DNA of 64,000 nt from Psychrobacter sp. FDAARGOS_221 (GTDB lineage: Bacteria; Pseudomonadota; Gammaproteobacteria; Pseudomonadales; Moraxellaceae). Each line of letters begins with the position of its first letter. The first letter of the stretch is position 1. Of the stretch, positions 9,948 through 18,754 are shown in pieces. Below the pieces are notes generated by a model. It was not told the origin of the DNA. It saw nothing but the letters and a program-made list of their open reading frames with translations, and ran no database searches. The stretch spans positions 620,001-684,000 of the forward strand of contig NZ_NWFK02000001.1 of the NCBI RefSeq assembly GCF_002313155.2, written 5' to 3'. Both the position numbers and the translations under genes were made by a program.

Positions 9948-11243
9948 TTATAAAAATACAATTTTGGCCAATAGAACCACAGTCAACACCCAAACCGCAG
10001 GGCTAACTTGGTCAAACTTACCGGTTAACACTTTGACAGCAGTATAAGTGATAAATCCCAGTGAAATACCATCAGCAACCGAATAAGTTAACGGCGTCAA
10101 TAATAATACAACCGCAACCGGTGCCGCCTCTGTTAAGTCTTGCCAGTCTATATCTTTTAACGTATATAACATCAGTACTGAAACATAAAATATAGCACCT
10201 GCAGTTGCATAAGCTGGAATGATACCTGCTAAAGGAGCAAAAAATATGCTTAATAAAAATAAAACACCAACTATTACGGCTGTCAATCCAGTACGACCAC
10301 CCGCCGCAACCCCTGCGGTACTCTCAACAAAGCTAGTAGTTGATGATGTTCCTAACAAAGAACCAGCTACTGTTGCACTTGAATCTGCCAGTAGAGCTTT
10401 TCCTAAATTTGGAATATTCCCTTTATTATCTATAAGATTGGCTTTACTGGCTACACCTATCAAAGTACCTGACGTATCAAACAAGTCGACGAATAAAAAG
10501 GCAAAAATGACACTGATCATCGCAACATCGAACGCACCGGCAATGTCTAACTGCATTAAGGTCGGTGCGATAGAAGGCGGCATCGACATTACGCCTGCAA
10601 ACGGCACCTCACCTACTAGCACTGCAATTACAGTAATGCCCAAGATACCAATGGTCACTGCGCCTGGTACATTACGATAGACCAAGCCAATAATTAAGAA
10701 GAAACCCAGCGCTGCCATCATTGGTGAAAATTGTTGTAAGTCTCCCAAACTCACAAAAGTGGCTTCGTTTGCTATAATAACCCCTGAGCTTTTTAAGGCA
10801 ATAAAGGCTAAAAACGCACCGATACCAGCCACAATACCTTGTTTTAAACTGTTAGGAATGGCGTTAATCACCCACTCACGAATCTTAAACAAGCTAAGTA
10901 GAATAAAAATACAGCCTGATAAGAAGACAGCGCCAAGAGCGGTTTGCCAGCTGTAACCCATTCCCAAAACCACACCGTAGGTGAAAAAGGCATTCAACCC
11001 CATCCCTGGTGCTAAGGCTACTGGTAATCGTGCATACAATCCCATAATAAAACAGCCTATCGCAGCAGCCAAACAGGTTGCTACGAATACTGCACCCCTA
11101 TCCATGCCGGCATCCGCCAAAATAGTCGGGTTAACAAAAATAATGTACGCCATCGTCAAGAAGGTAGTAATACCTGCTAAGACTTCTGTTTTTATTGTGG
11201 TATTTTGACCATCGATACCAAAATAACGCTCAATTGCATTCAT
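9948..11243 (-). CDS. NCS2-family purine (guanine/hypoxanthine) permease, AzgA/PbuG type
   Basis: Inner-membrane nucleobase:cation symporter with many hydrophobic segments along its whole length. AzgA-like NCS2 hallmarks are the opening MNAIERYFGIDGQNTTIKTE, then LAPGMGLNAFFTYGVV. The substrate-site region reads SSTTSFVESTAGVAAGGRTG. I chose the ATG at 11243 (431 residues) because the family's conserved N-terminus begins there. The frame could extend 11 codons to a TTG at 11276, but that adds non-conserved residues without a ribosome binding site. Substrate likely adenine, guanine or hypoxanthine; the exact specificity is not readable from the sequence. Monocistronic with its own terminator. 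Confidence 0.88.
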   Translation of the reverse strand: MNAIERYFGIDGQNTTIKTEVLAGITTFLTMAYIIFVNPTILADAGMDRGAVFVATCLAAAIGCFIMGLYARLPVALAPGMGLNAFFTYGVVLGMGYSWQTALGAVFLSGCIFILLSLFKIREWVINAIPNSLKQGIVAGIGAFLAFIALKSSGVIIANEATFVSLGDLQQFSPMMAALGFFLIIGLVYRNVPGAVTIGILGITVIAVLVGEVPFAGVMSMPPSIAPTLMQLDIAGAFDVAMISVIFAFLFVDLFDTSGTLIGVASKANLIDNKGNIPNLGKALLADSSATVAGSLLGTSSTTSFVESTAGVAAGGRTGLTAVIVGVLFLLSIFFAPLAGIIPAYATAGAIFYVSVLMLYTLKDIDWQDLTEAAPVAVVLLLTPLTYSVADGISLGFITYTAVKVLTGKFDQVSPAVWVLTVVLLAKIVFL

Positions 11244-11759
11244 AAGGATTAGCCTATTTTTGGGGTTGAAAACCAAAGAGAACAGTCGTTTTAAACGGTG
11301 TGTGGTAACAGTTTACTGAGCTTCAACTATGTTTAGATCAGCTATGAACTACCAAATACACTGGGTAATTAGCACTTAAAGCATCCGTTGACCACGCTGC
11401 TGAAAACCTACGTCAATAAAAAAAGGGTCAATTATAAAGGATTCACAACAAAACGAGTAGTTTTGTAAATAGCTCATCAGTTTTTTTGTTGATTTAAGCC
11501 ATTTTGATGTTACGTTTAATAGGAAATTAAGTATAAGTTTCAAAGATTGCTATGCTATTCGCCTCATTGTAGATTAAAATAACGCATTAAAAATATTAAA
11601 TTGAAAACATTAAATAATACCCTATACAATGCCGTATAGTTTATCAGCTATTTATTGGCGACGATTTAATTTGCCACTATCGTTAATCCCTGTTATACGC
11701 TATAAACCCTATTTTTATCTTCCGTTGTTTTTGCTTATTTAGTAACAAGTGAGTTATTC
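11244..11759. promoter_or_regulatory. Divergent intergenic region, permease / tol operon
   Basis: About 500 AT-rich bases between the divergently transcribed permease gene and tolQ. It must hold both promoters. No ybgC-like gene, riboswitch or operator could be recognised in it. Confidence 0.35.
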
Positions 11760-12494
11760 ATGTCAGAGTCTATTAACCTTATCGCCCTAATCACAGAGGC
11801 CAGCCTACTGGTACAACTTGTCATGGGTATTTTACTATTGGCATCTATTGTCTGCTGGGTATTAATTTTTCGGTTAAGTGCCAGACTCGGTACGGCAAAA
11901 AAATTAGACGAACATTTTGAAAATTGGTTTTGGTCTGGTGAAGATTTGGCCAAGCTATATCAAGGCATCCAAAACTCACCCGATCGTCACGGATTGGCCA
12001 ATATTTTTTATATTGGTTTTTCTGAGTTTTTGCGTATGAACAAAAAGCGTCAGCCGAAAGATCAAATTATTGATGGTGTCGAACGTAAGCTACGAGTGGG
12101 CTTAGGTAGACAACAACAAGCCTTAGAATCAGGTTTGGCGGTATTGGCCAGCATTGGTTCAGTTTCGCCTTATATTGGTCTATTCGGTACCGTTTGGGGC
12201 ATTATGAACGCCTTTTTAGGTCTGTCTATGACCGATCAAGTGAGCTTATCAGCAGTTGCACCAGGTATTGCTGAAGCACTGATTGCGACTGCTATGGGTC
12301 TATTCGCAGCCATACCTGCAGTACTCGCTTATAACCACTTTACCGCCAAAGCAGCAACCTTGTATGACAGTCGCGCCTTATTCTGTGACGAAATGACAGG
12401 GATGCTACAGCGCGAAACCTATGAAACCTCATCGGTACCCACTGCTGAGACGGCTATTCGAGCGGCGCAAAACGTTCAATCACCCTTGGTATAG
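11760..12494 (+). CDS. tolQ: Tol-Pal system proton channel subunit TolQ
   Basis: MotA/TolQ/ExbB-family inner-membrane proton channel subunit that powers TolA with TolR. The 244 residues have a first membrane segment at about 17-37 (LVQLVMGILLLASIVCWVLI). A long cytoplasmic loop follows, then two further segments: the conserved SIGSVSPYIGLFGTVWGIMN (about 137-156) and IATAMGLFAAIPAVLAYN. These match the family fold and usual length (about 230). It is first in tolQRAB. The ybgC thioesterase gene that often precedes tolQ is absent. Confidence 0.95.
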   Translation: MSESINLIALITEASLLVQLVMGILLLASIVCWVLIFRLSARLGTAKKLDEHFENWFWSGEDLAKLYQGIQNSPDRHGLANIFYIGFSEFLRMNKKRQPKDQIIDGVERKLRVGLGRQQQALESGLAVLASIGSVSPYIGLFGTVWGIMNAFLGLSMTDQVSLSAVAPGIAEALIATAMGLFAAIPAVLAYNHFTAKAATLYDSRALFCDEMTGMLQRETYETSSVPTAETAIRAAQNVQSPLV

Positions 12495-12511
12495 TAAAAA
12501 AGGAGCCACTG

Positions 12512-12964
12512 ATGAGAACTAGCCCTTTTTCACGCCACAAAAAACAGCTTAATGCCAGTATGAACGTCGTGCCCTACATTGACGTCATGTTGGTATTGCT
12601 GGTTATCTTTATGGTTACCACGCCGATGTTGACCACTGGTATCAATGTCGATCTGCCAAAAGCTCAGACAGAGAATATTGGCACCGGGTCACAAATGCCG
12701 GTCATTGTTTCTTTGATGAATAATGGCGAGATTTTTGTCAGTTATGAGAACAATATCGATATGCCTGTCTCTGAGGCTGAGCTGATTGATACCTTAATAC
12801 GACTTCAAAGCCAAGCGCCAGATGATGCAGTCAAAGTGATGATCAATGCCGATCAAAACAATCAATACGGTATGATTATGCAGCTGATGGCCAATCTACA
12901 ACAAGCAGGGGTCGAAAAAGTGGGACTGCTCACCGGTCAACCGCTTGATACTGCGACACCTTAA
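12512..12964 (+). CDS. tolR: Tol-Pal system protein TolR
   Basis: ExbD/TolR-family inner-membrane protein of 150 residues. A single membrane helix (about 18-40, MNVVPYIDVMLVLLVIFMVT) carries the conserved Asp (PYIDVMLVLL) that takes part in proton flow with TolQ. The rest is a periplasmic domain ending in GVEKVGLLTG. The start ATG is preceded by AAAGGAG. It begins 17 bp after the tolQ stop. Confidence 0.95.
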   Translation: MRTSPFSRHKKQLNASMNVVPYIDVMLVLLVIFMVTTPMLTTGINVDLPKAQTENIGTGSQMPVIVSLMNNGEIFVSYENNIDMPVSEAELIDTLIRLQSQAPDDAVKVMINADQNNQYGMIMQLMANLQQAGVEKVGLLTGQPLDTATP

Positions 12965-13073
12965 CCCGCTTGTACTTTTTACTTGTTCGTATTGGTCTAT
13001 TTTTTTAAGCGTATCTTTTTAAGCGCATTTACTTTTTATAGACCCCTGTTTAACCATTGTCGAGGCCATATCC

Positions 13074-13973
13074 GTGCTAAATCGCGCACCTAATGTCTAC
13101 ACTCCTGTTGAACCCGAAGATAACGGCGTTGCACTGCCTGTCGTCTTAAGCTTGGTTGTGCATGGCGCTATCTTGGCTTTTATTGTACTTTCGCATCACA
13201 TTCCAAAGATAAAAACACCGCCGGCTATAGAGACCAGTATTGTTACCCCCGAACAATTGGCGCAAATGCAAGCTGATATTAGTGCCAATCGTGAGGCCAT
13301 GACAAGCACTGCTGCATCACAGTATACGCCGCCCCCATCTTATGAATCTTATGAGGCCAGAAACTCAGCGCCTACCCCTTCCAATGAGCCAAGATACATT
13401 GGCTCAGAGTCTGGTTTTTCGAGTGGATTTTCTTCTATCTTTGGTGGGGATACAGAAGAACCTGATCTCAATACATTTGAGGAAGATCTGGAGCAGGATC
13501 CTATTACCGACAACCCATTTGAGTCAGATGAAGGCGATCCTGATACGTCAACCGAGCCCTCAGACAATGCCAATCCACCAGACAGTAAACCGAAAGGCAC
13601 TCAAGTTGACACTACTTTCCCACCTGGAGAAAAAAAGACAAATAATAACCCGGCCGGTGGCAAGCCTAACTCAGCATCCGCCAATAAGACCAATAACAAA
13701 AGCAAACAACAGGTTGCTGCTGAGCTTGATGCTCTCATTACCCCATTATGGAATGCCGGTGAAGCGCACATTGGTGAAAAAGTTGAGGCGACCATCTTCT
13801 TTAATAAGCAAGGTGTTGTCACCAAAGTCGAAACTGTCCCTGACGATGAATTAGGCGCCTTGTTAAAGCAAGCTATTAAGAAGGTTACTGACAAGAATGC
13901 CGGCCAATTACCACCTGTGGTTGGCACTGGCAGAGACAATATACCTATCACGTTTACGGTATCGAAAAAATAA
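13074..13973 (+). CDS. tolA: TolA-like energy transducer with acidic, non-helical linker
   Basis: Inner-membrane-anchored protein linking TolQR to the outer membrane. The 299 residues start at GTG 13074 (GAGG upstream). The membrane anchor is at about 22-44 (LPVVLSLVVHGAILAFIVLS). The central region (about 95-215) is rich in Pro, Ser, Asp, Glu and Asn. It is unlike the long Ala/Lys/Glu helix of E. coli TolA. The C-terminal 85 residues (from QVAAELDALITPLWNAGE) have the TolA/TonB C-terminal pattern, with VEATIFFNKQGVVTKVETV and ending PITFTVSKK. Assignment rests on position between tolR and tolB plus this domain. Confidence 0.85.
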   Translation: MLNRAPNVYTPVEPEDNGVALPVVLSLVVHGAILAFIVLSHHIPKIKTPPAIETSIVTPEQLAQMQADISANREAMTSTAASQYTPPPSYESYEARNSAPTPSNEPRYIGSESGFSSGFSSIFGGDTEEPDLNTFEEDLEQDPITDNPFESDEGDPDTSTEPSDNANPPDSKPKGTQVDTTFPPGEKKTNNNPAGGKPNSASANKTNNKSKQQVAAELDALITPLWNAGEAHIGEKVEATIFFNKQGVVTKVETVPDDELGALLKQAIKKVTDKNAGQLPPVVGTGRDNIPITFTVSKK

Positions 13974-14214
13974 AAACAAGCCCATTTTTAGACATACAAC
14001 ACTGACAGTGTATCTAATACTGGTACCCTGCTTGTGGTATAGTCAGTGCATACCCATATACAATACGCACCTTACATATAGGTATTTTAAAAGACATGCG
14101 ATAAAACATACGCATACAATAAGTGATATAACCTAAAAACTAAGCGCTAACATATTTAATTCCCTTTCAACAATCACCTATTATAAAAACCAACCTGATG
14201 ACCGGATTAACGCT

Positions 14215-15528
14215 ATGACTTTAAAACTAAAATCATCCAACTTATTAACTTTATCAGCATTATCTACCTGCCTGATATCACTAAGTGCGCTGTCATATCC
14301 AACCCTGGCCAGTGCCGAAGGTGATGATGATTGGCATATAACCATCGATAAACAGGTTGAAGTATCTCAAAAGCAGATTGCCTTTGTCCCTTTTGCAGGC
14401 AGCGAAGCTATTTCTTCTATTATTGAAAATGATCTAAAAGCTTCACCGCTAAAAATAAGTAGTCAAGGCTTAATCGGTCAGCCACATAGCTCAGAAGAGC
14501 TTAAAGTGACCTTGCCAGCTTGGCAAAAGCTTAACTTCCCGCACATGATTATCGGCCAAAGTAGCGTGGTTGGCGGTAAAACTCAAATCAACCTTGAGGT
14601 GATTGAAGTCGCTAATGGTAGAGTGATTAAGGGTAAGCATACCGTTAGTGATGCCGATCCTAAAGTGGCCGCTCACAAAGCCTCAAACCGCATTTATGAG
14701 CTACTCACAGGTAAAAAGCTTGACCTAAATGCTGCGCTGCTTTATATCGAAGAAAAAGACGTGGGCGAACAAAAAATCTCTACTCTAATGCTGCGTGACG
14801 CAGATGGTAGCAACCCAACACCTTTGATATCTGTTCCGGATTCTCGGATTTATGCGCCAGCCGTATCTCCTGATGGTCGCTATATCGCTTACTCATTACA
14901 AAAAAAATATAACAACGCTTATTTATACACATACGACAGACAGACCAGAACAATCACGCAACTGGTCAACTTAAAAGGCAGTAACTTAAATCCTAGCTTT
15001 TCACCTGATGGCAGTATGATCTTGTTCTCCAACTCAACCAATGCTGACTCAGACATTTATCGGGTTAGCAGCCGCGGCGGTCAGGCTGAGCGACTGTCTG
15101 CGTTAGCACTGCCTTATGATCAAGTTAGTCCAAGTTATGCACCGAATGGCAGCATCGTCTTCGTCTCTGACCATGCCAACCGTGGCAAACCAAGCATTTA
15201 TCGTTATAACTTCAGAGGTGCACCGGTACGACTAACACATGGCGGTTATGCTACTAATCCAAGTGTTAGCGCAGACGGCACTAAGATTGCTTTTTTAAGT
15301 GGCAGTAACGCCGCTATTATGGATATGTCAGGTAATATTATTGCTAATTATGGCAGTACCGGACTGGACCAAGCGCCAAGCTTTTCACCTTATGGTCAAC
15401 GTGTGGTCTATGCTAAAGGTGCTAAAAACAGCAGCCTAGTCGTTCGCTATGTTGATGGTGGGCAGCCGGTAACAATACCCGTTAACGGTGTCGCTAAATC
15501 TCCTATTTGGGTACCCAGCGGCAAATAA
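14215..15528 (+). CDS. tolB: Tol-Pal system beta-propeller protein TolB
   Basis: Periplasmic protein of 437 residues. A signal peptide covers about residues 1-34, ending near LASAEG. Next is the TolB N-terminal domain (residues about 40-170, with IAFVPFAGSEAISSIIENDL). Then comes a six-bladed propeller with repeated blade motifs: SPDGRYIAYS, SPDGSMILFS, APNGSIVFVS, SADGTKIAFL and SPYGQRVVYA. In other bacteria TolB interacts with Pal and with TolA. It lies 241 bp after tolA. A small lipoprotein gene, not pal, follows. Confidence 0.95.
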   Translation: MTLKLKSSNLLTLSALSTCLISLSALSYPTLASAEGDDDWHITIDKQVEVSQKQIAFVPFAGSEAISSIIENDLKASPLKISSQGLIGQPHSSEELKVTLPAWQKLNFPHMIIGQSSVVGGKTQINLEVIEVANGRVIKGKHTVSDADPKVAAHKASNRIYELLTGKKLDLNAALLYIEEKDVGEQKISTLMLRDADGSNPTPLISVPDSRIYAPAVSPDGRYIAYSLQKKYNNAYLYTYDRQTRTITQLVNLKGSNLNPSFSPDGSMILFSNSTNADSDIYRVSSRGGQAERLSALALPYDQVSPSYAPNGSIVFVSDHANRGKPSIYRYNFRGAPVRLTHGGYATNPSVSADGTKIAFLSGSNAAIMDMSGNIIANYGSTGLDQAPSFSPYGQRVVYAKGAKNSSLVVRYVDGGQPVTIPVNGVAKSPIWVPSGK

Positions 15529-15599
15529 CTGGCTGATTATTGAGAGTCAATCAAGTTCATAGGTTTTTAGATAAAAACGGATTTTAGAGTGACTCTTTC

Positions 15600-15643
15600 A
15601 AACTGAGCAGCTAATTTAAACTGAGCAGTTAACTGAGCAGGTT
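15600..15643 (+). repeat. Three copies of AACTGAGCAG after tolB
   Basis: The decamer AACTGAGCAG occurs three times within 45 bp in the gap between tolB and the small lipoprotein gene. It looks like a local slippage or duplication product; no function is evident. Confidence 0.6.
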
Positions 15644-15697
15644 TTGTATCGACAAAGCCTGCTATTCCCCTAACCGCATTAACAGACAGAATAACTC

Positions 15698-15874
15698 ATG
15701 GAAGTCATTATTCGTAAATCTCTTATGTTTTGCCAGCTTTCTGTGCTTAGCATTGCACTAAGCGCCTGCCAGCACATTCAAATTGCCGGCAACCCCATCC
15801 CAGTTACTGCAGATAAACAACCCAGCAGTGAACAAGCACCTCTCAATTCTGAAGTGAGCGATCAAGACCAATAA
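15698..15874 (+). CDS. Small lipoprotein, 58 aa, in the pal position
   Basis: A short reading frame, ATG 15698 to TAA 15874. It encodes a basic n-region (MEVIIRKS), a hydrophobic stretch and a clear lipobox, LSAC, with Cys at residue 24. The mature lipoprotein is only about 35 residues (CQHIQIAGNPIPVTADKQ...), Gln/Ser/acid-rich, with no OmpA-like peptidoglycan-binding domain. It follows tolB by 169 bp on the same strand, where pal lies in most tol-pal operons. The lipobox makes a real gene likely; function unknown. I see no ribosome binding site stronger than a weak purine stretch. Confidence 0.6.
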   Translation: MEVIIRKSLMFCQLSVLSIALSACQHIQIAGNPIPVTADKQPSSEQAPLNSEVSDQDQ

Positions 15875-15988
15875 AGATAACCCTTTTTAAAGCTCTCTTT
15901 AAAACTCTGATTAAAATCTGGAAGTAACACTGGACTTCTAATAGCCCATATCTAATATAAGCCACATCTCGTAACTGTTATTTAACCG

Positions 15989-16963
15989 TTATTGCAAACG
16001 CATAATTAACATGGCCATGCGTCCAGTACTATCTACACCCAAATGGGTCTGACGCCGGTAAGAGTAATAACTGCTATCGCTATAACTACACGCATAAGCG
16101 CCGCTATGGCTGGTTTCAGTCGCTACTGACTGCTGCAACTCAACACCCAACTGCTTTAATTGCAACTGCGCCAGTTTCGGCAAATCTAACCACGCCTTAT
16201 CTGGATTGTCATGATGACCGACTATTTCTTCACGCACCAAACTCACATCCATATCCAGCTGCTCACATCCTGCTAATAGCTTTTCGACCACGGACGACGA
16301 TACTTCATAGCAGTTTTGACTGATACAAATGCCCATCCAGGCTTGAATCGGCTGTTGCTGAGTTGAGGGCTGCCCAGTTATCTGCGCGTAACAACTGGCA
16401 ATCACCCCATTTGCCAAGCCCTGCCAACCGGCATGAATGGCGGCAATATGCTGAGTATTTGGGTTATAAAGCACAATCGGTACACAGTCGGCAGTCATAA
16501 TCGCCAATGCTTGATTGGGCAACTGAGTGACTAGCGCATCCGCTTTTGGAGCAGTTAAAGCCAAGCGGCTGTCATCATCAATTTCAACCACTTTATTGCT
16601 ATGTATTTGACTTAACCAATAAATCGCATCGATGTGAGCGGCAGATTTGGCATCTGACGGCTGTGATGATGATTCACTGCGTGCTAACTGCTCATGAACA
16701 TGCTCATGCTCATGTTCATGTTGATTAAGCAGCGACAATAGCTGTGCTCTATTGGCCAAAACTTGCTGTGGATTGTCATTTACGTGCAGCCCCAAGTTAA
16801 AGCGACCAAAGCTACTCGCCTGCACTATATTGGTATCTTTATTCTCAATGACAGATTGTGATGGCTGAGTTAAATACTCGCCAGCGTTGGTCTGTACAAT
16901 CAGAATATCTGGCGTTTGCGCCAATACGTCATAAACCGGTTTTATTTTTGTTGTTGGCTTCAT
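15989..16963 (-). CDS. pgeF: Peptidoglycan editing factor PgeF (polyphenol oxidase/laccase-domain family)
   Basis: YfiH/PgeF-family cytosolic enzyme. In E. coli, PgeF removes peptidoglycan precursors carrying L-Ser in place of L-Ala. The 324 residues include the family signature ALAIMTADCVPIVLY and IAAIHAGWQGLANGVI, which supply the Cys and His metal ligands. SQIHSNKV gives a further His. Residues about 77-105 are an insertion rich in His and Glu, encoded by hexamer repeats, making the protein longer than the usual 240-250. Start ATG 16963 has AAGG upstream. It is downstream of rluD, the same neighbour as in E. coli (rluD-yfiH). Confidence 0.9.
   Translation of the reverse strand: MKPTTKIKPVYDVLAQTPDILIVQTNAGEYLTQPSQSVIENKDTNIVQASSFGRFNLGLHVNDNPQQVLANRAQLLSLLNQHEHEHEHVHEQLARSESSSQPSDAKSAAHIDAIYWLSQIHSNKVVEIDDDSRLALTAPKADALVTQLPNQALAIMTADCVPIVLYNPNTQHIAAIHAGWQGLANGVIASCYAQITGQPSTQQQPIQAWMGICISQNCYEVSSSVVEKLLAGCEQLDMDVSLVREEIVGHHDNPDKAWLDLPKLAQLQLKQLGVELQQSVATETSHSGAYACSYSDSSYYSYRRQTHLGVDSTGRMAMLIMRLQ
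16693..16722. repeat. Five CATGNN hexamers inside pgeF
   Basis: Five consecutive hexamers, CATGAA, CATGCT, CATGCT, CATGTT, CATGTT. On the coding strand they give alternating His with Glu or Val (EHEHEHVHE). Each unit is two codons, so copy-number change would keep the frame. Confidence 0.85.
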
Positions 16964-17067
16964 GAGTTGTGCCTTGATATTTTTAATATTAATAATGCTC
17001 TGTTATAGAGTTTCTTTTACATGATTTGTATTACAAGCTTAAGTATTAAATAGCTTAGCACTGCATA

Positions 17068-18324
17068 CTACTCGTCACTTAAGACCTCAGTCAATGCCAC
17101 GATATCCTCAGGCAATGGTGCGGTCACTTCAATGGCCTCGCCAGTGACTGGGTGAATAAAGCCCAGCTTATAGGCATGTAACGCCTGACGTGGGAAATCT
17201 AAAATCGCTTGGCGCTGCTCTGCCGTAAGCCCTGCTCTGAGCTGTTTGCGATTACCATAAATATTATCGCCAATAATAGGGTGACCAATATGACTTAAAT
17301 GCACTCGTATCTGGTGAGTACGCCCTGTCTCAAGACGCACATCAAGCAAACTGTAATTTTCATTTAATGCCGTGATTTTCATGATATGAGTCACCGCAGG
17401 CTTACCCATACTGGTGACTGTCATCTTGGTGCGCTGCACTCTATGACGGCCAATGGGTTCATCAATAGTGCGTTGACGGGTTAAGCTTGCTGCATCACCA
17501 GCGACCACACACTGATAATGACGATAGACACTTTTATCTCTTAATTGATCTTGTAAATCCAGCTGTGCAGCTTTGGTCTTACCGATGACCAATAAGCCTG
17601 AAGTATTTTTGTCAATACGATGCACCAAACCTGCTCTTGGCAGATGCGCCTGATTGGGATAGTGATACAACAGTCCATTGACCAAGGTACCAGTCCAGTT
17701 GCCCGCGCCAGGATGCACGACCATGCCTACTGGCTTATTGATAACCACTACACTGTCATCTTCATACAACACATCTAAATCAATATTTTCGGGCTTATCA
17801 CCGCTGTGCTGCTCTAGCTTGGCTTCTAATAACAGTTGGTCGCCTTGCTTAACTCGGTATTTGGCTTTGATTTGCTTGCCATTGACTTGCAAGTTACCCG
17901 ATTTTAGCCAATCTTGTAGTTGCGCACGAGAGTGATCAGCAAACAGTTCTGCAGCCAGTTTATCAATACGTTCGCCTGCCTCATCCTCAGTAACCGTATG
18001 CTCGGCGTAAATATCAAGCATGTCGCCGTTTGCATTGCCTTGTGCCATTTTAGCCGCAAGTGGAGACGAAGCTGACTGCGCAGTGCCTTGTAGCGGCTCG
18101 CTAAAGTCATCGTCTTCAATATCGCCATCGTCCAGTTCGCTTTCATCGAGCTCACTGTCGTCTAGTTCGCTATCGACATCTGATTCGCTGATGGCTTCTA
18201 ATTCACTAGCTTCTAGCTCATCATCGGCATTGCTAAGGGGTTGATAATCTGCTTGTTCAGTACTGTCTGTCTGCATATCGGCTTGTGTTACGTTGTGTTT
18301 GGCTTGTTTCACGGTGTCGTTCAC
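17068..18324 (-). CDS. rluD: 23S rRNA pseudouridine synthase RluD with acidic N-terminal extension
   Basis: Makes pseudouridines in helix 69 of 23S rRNA (1911/1915/1917 in E. coli). An S4 RNA-binding domain begins at about residue 105 (AGERIDKLAAELFADHSRAQ). The catalytic motif HRIDKNTSGLLV carries the active Asp, and the distal motif is GRTHQIRVHLSHIGHPIIGD. The protein is 418 residues against about 326 in E. coli. The first 100 residues are a highly acidic extension built of SELD/SELDD-like repeats. The start is GTG 18324 without a strong ribosome binding site, so a later start inside the extension is possible. It diverges from bamD and leads into pgeF. Confidence 0.92.
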   Translation of the reverse strand: MNDTVKQAKHNVTQADMQTDSTEQADYQPLSNADDELEASELEAISESDVDSELDDSELDESELDDGDIEDDDFSEPLQGTAQSASSPLAAKMAQGNANGDMLDIYAEHTVTEDEAGERIDKLAAELFADHSRAQLQDWLKSGNLQVNGKQIKAKYRVKQGDQLLLEAKLEQHSGDKPENIDLDVLYEDDSVVVINKPVGMVVHPGAGNWTGTLVNGLLYHYPNQAHLPRAGLVHRIDKNTSGLLVIGKTKAAQLDLQDQLRDKSVYRHYQCVVAGDAASLTRQRTIDEPIGRHRVQRTKMTVTSMGKPAVTHIMKITALNENYSLLDVRLETGRTHQIRVHLSHIGHPIIGDNIYGNRKQLRAGLTAEQRQAILDFPRQALHAYKLGFIHPVTGEAIEVTAPLPEDIVALTEVLSDE

Positions 18325-18754
18325 TTTATAGTTTGTAAAAATAGGTTATAAAAAAGAGTCAGTGTTAATTTAATATATTCAATAGGATAATCAATTTTAT
18401 GTGCAGCCTCGGCTGACATCTTATATGCGCTAAGTGTAGCATGATTTGAGTGATAAGCAGGGACTGACAGCCGCTTCATTTTAATATTACTTTGACTATC
18501 TGGCACAGATAATCCTATACTTTGACTGATTTTGATTGCAGTGGGCTATCATTATTTAGCACCATCTACCATGATTTAACATCCTATTAGGGGTGTGTTT
18601 TGATGAGATTTAGCAACCACTGATGAGCCAATGAAGAGCACGAAATGAAATTACATTCAGGTTATAATAGCTCACAATCCTATACCCAAATATTATGCTG
18701 ACGTGCTACACTAGTGCCACTAAAATTTGACTAAAATATTCTGCGGAGACTTCC

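Noticed and set aside
11244..11276. Upstream TTG start of the purine permease
   Set aside because: Adds 11 non-conserved residues and lacks a ribosome binding site; the family N-terminus starts at the ATG at 11243.
13342..13854. Overlapping 170-codon frame inside tolA
   Set aside because: An out-of-frame shadow; tolA has the membrane anchor, the TolA-like C-terminal domain and the operon position.
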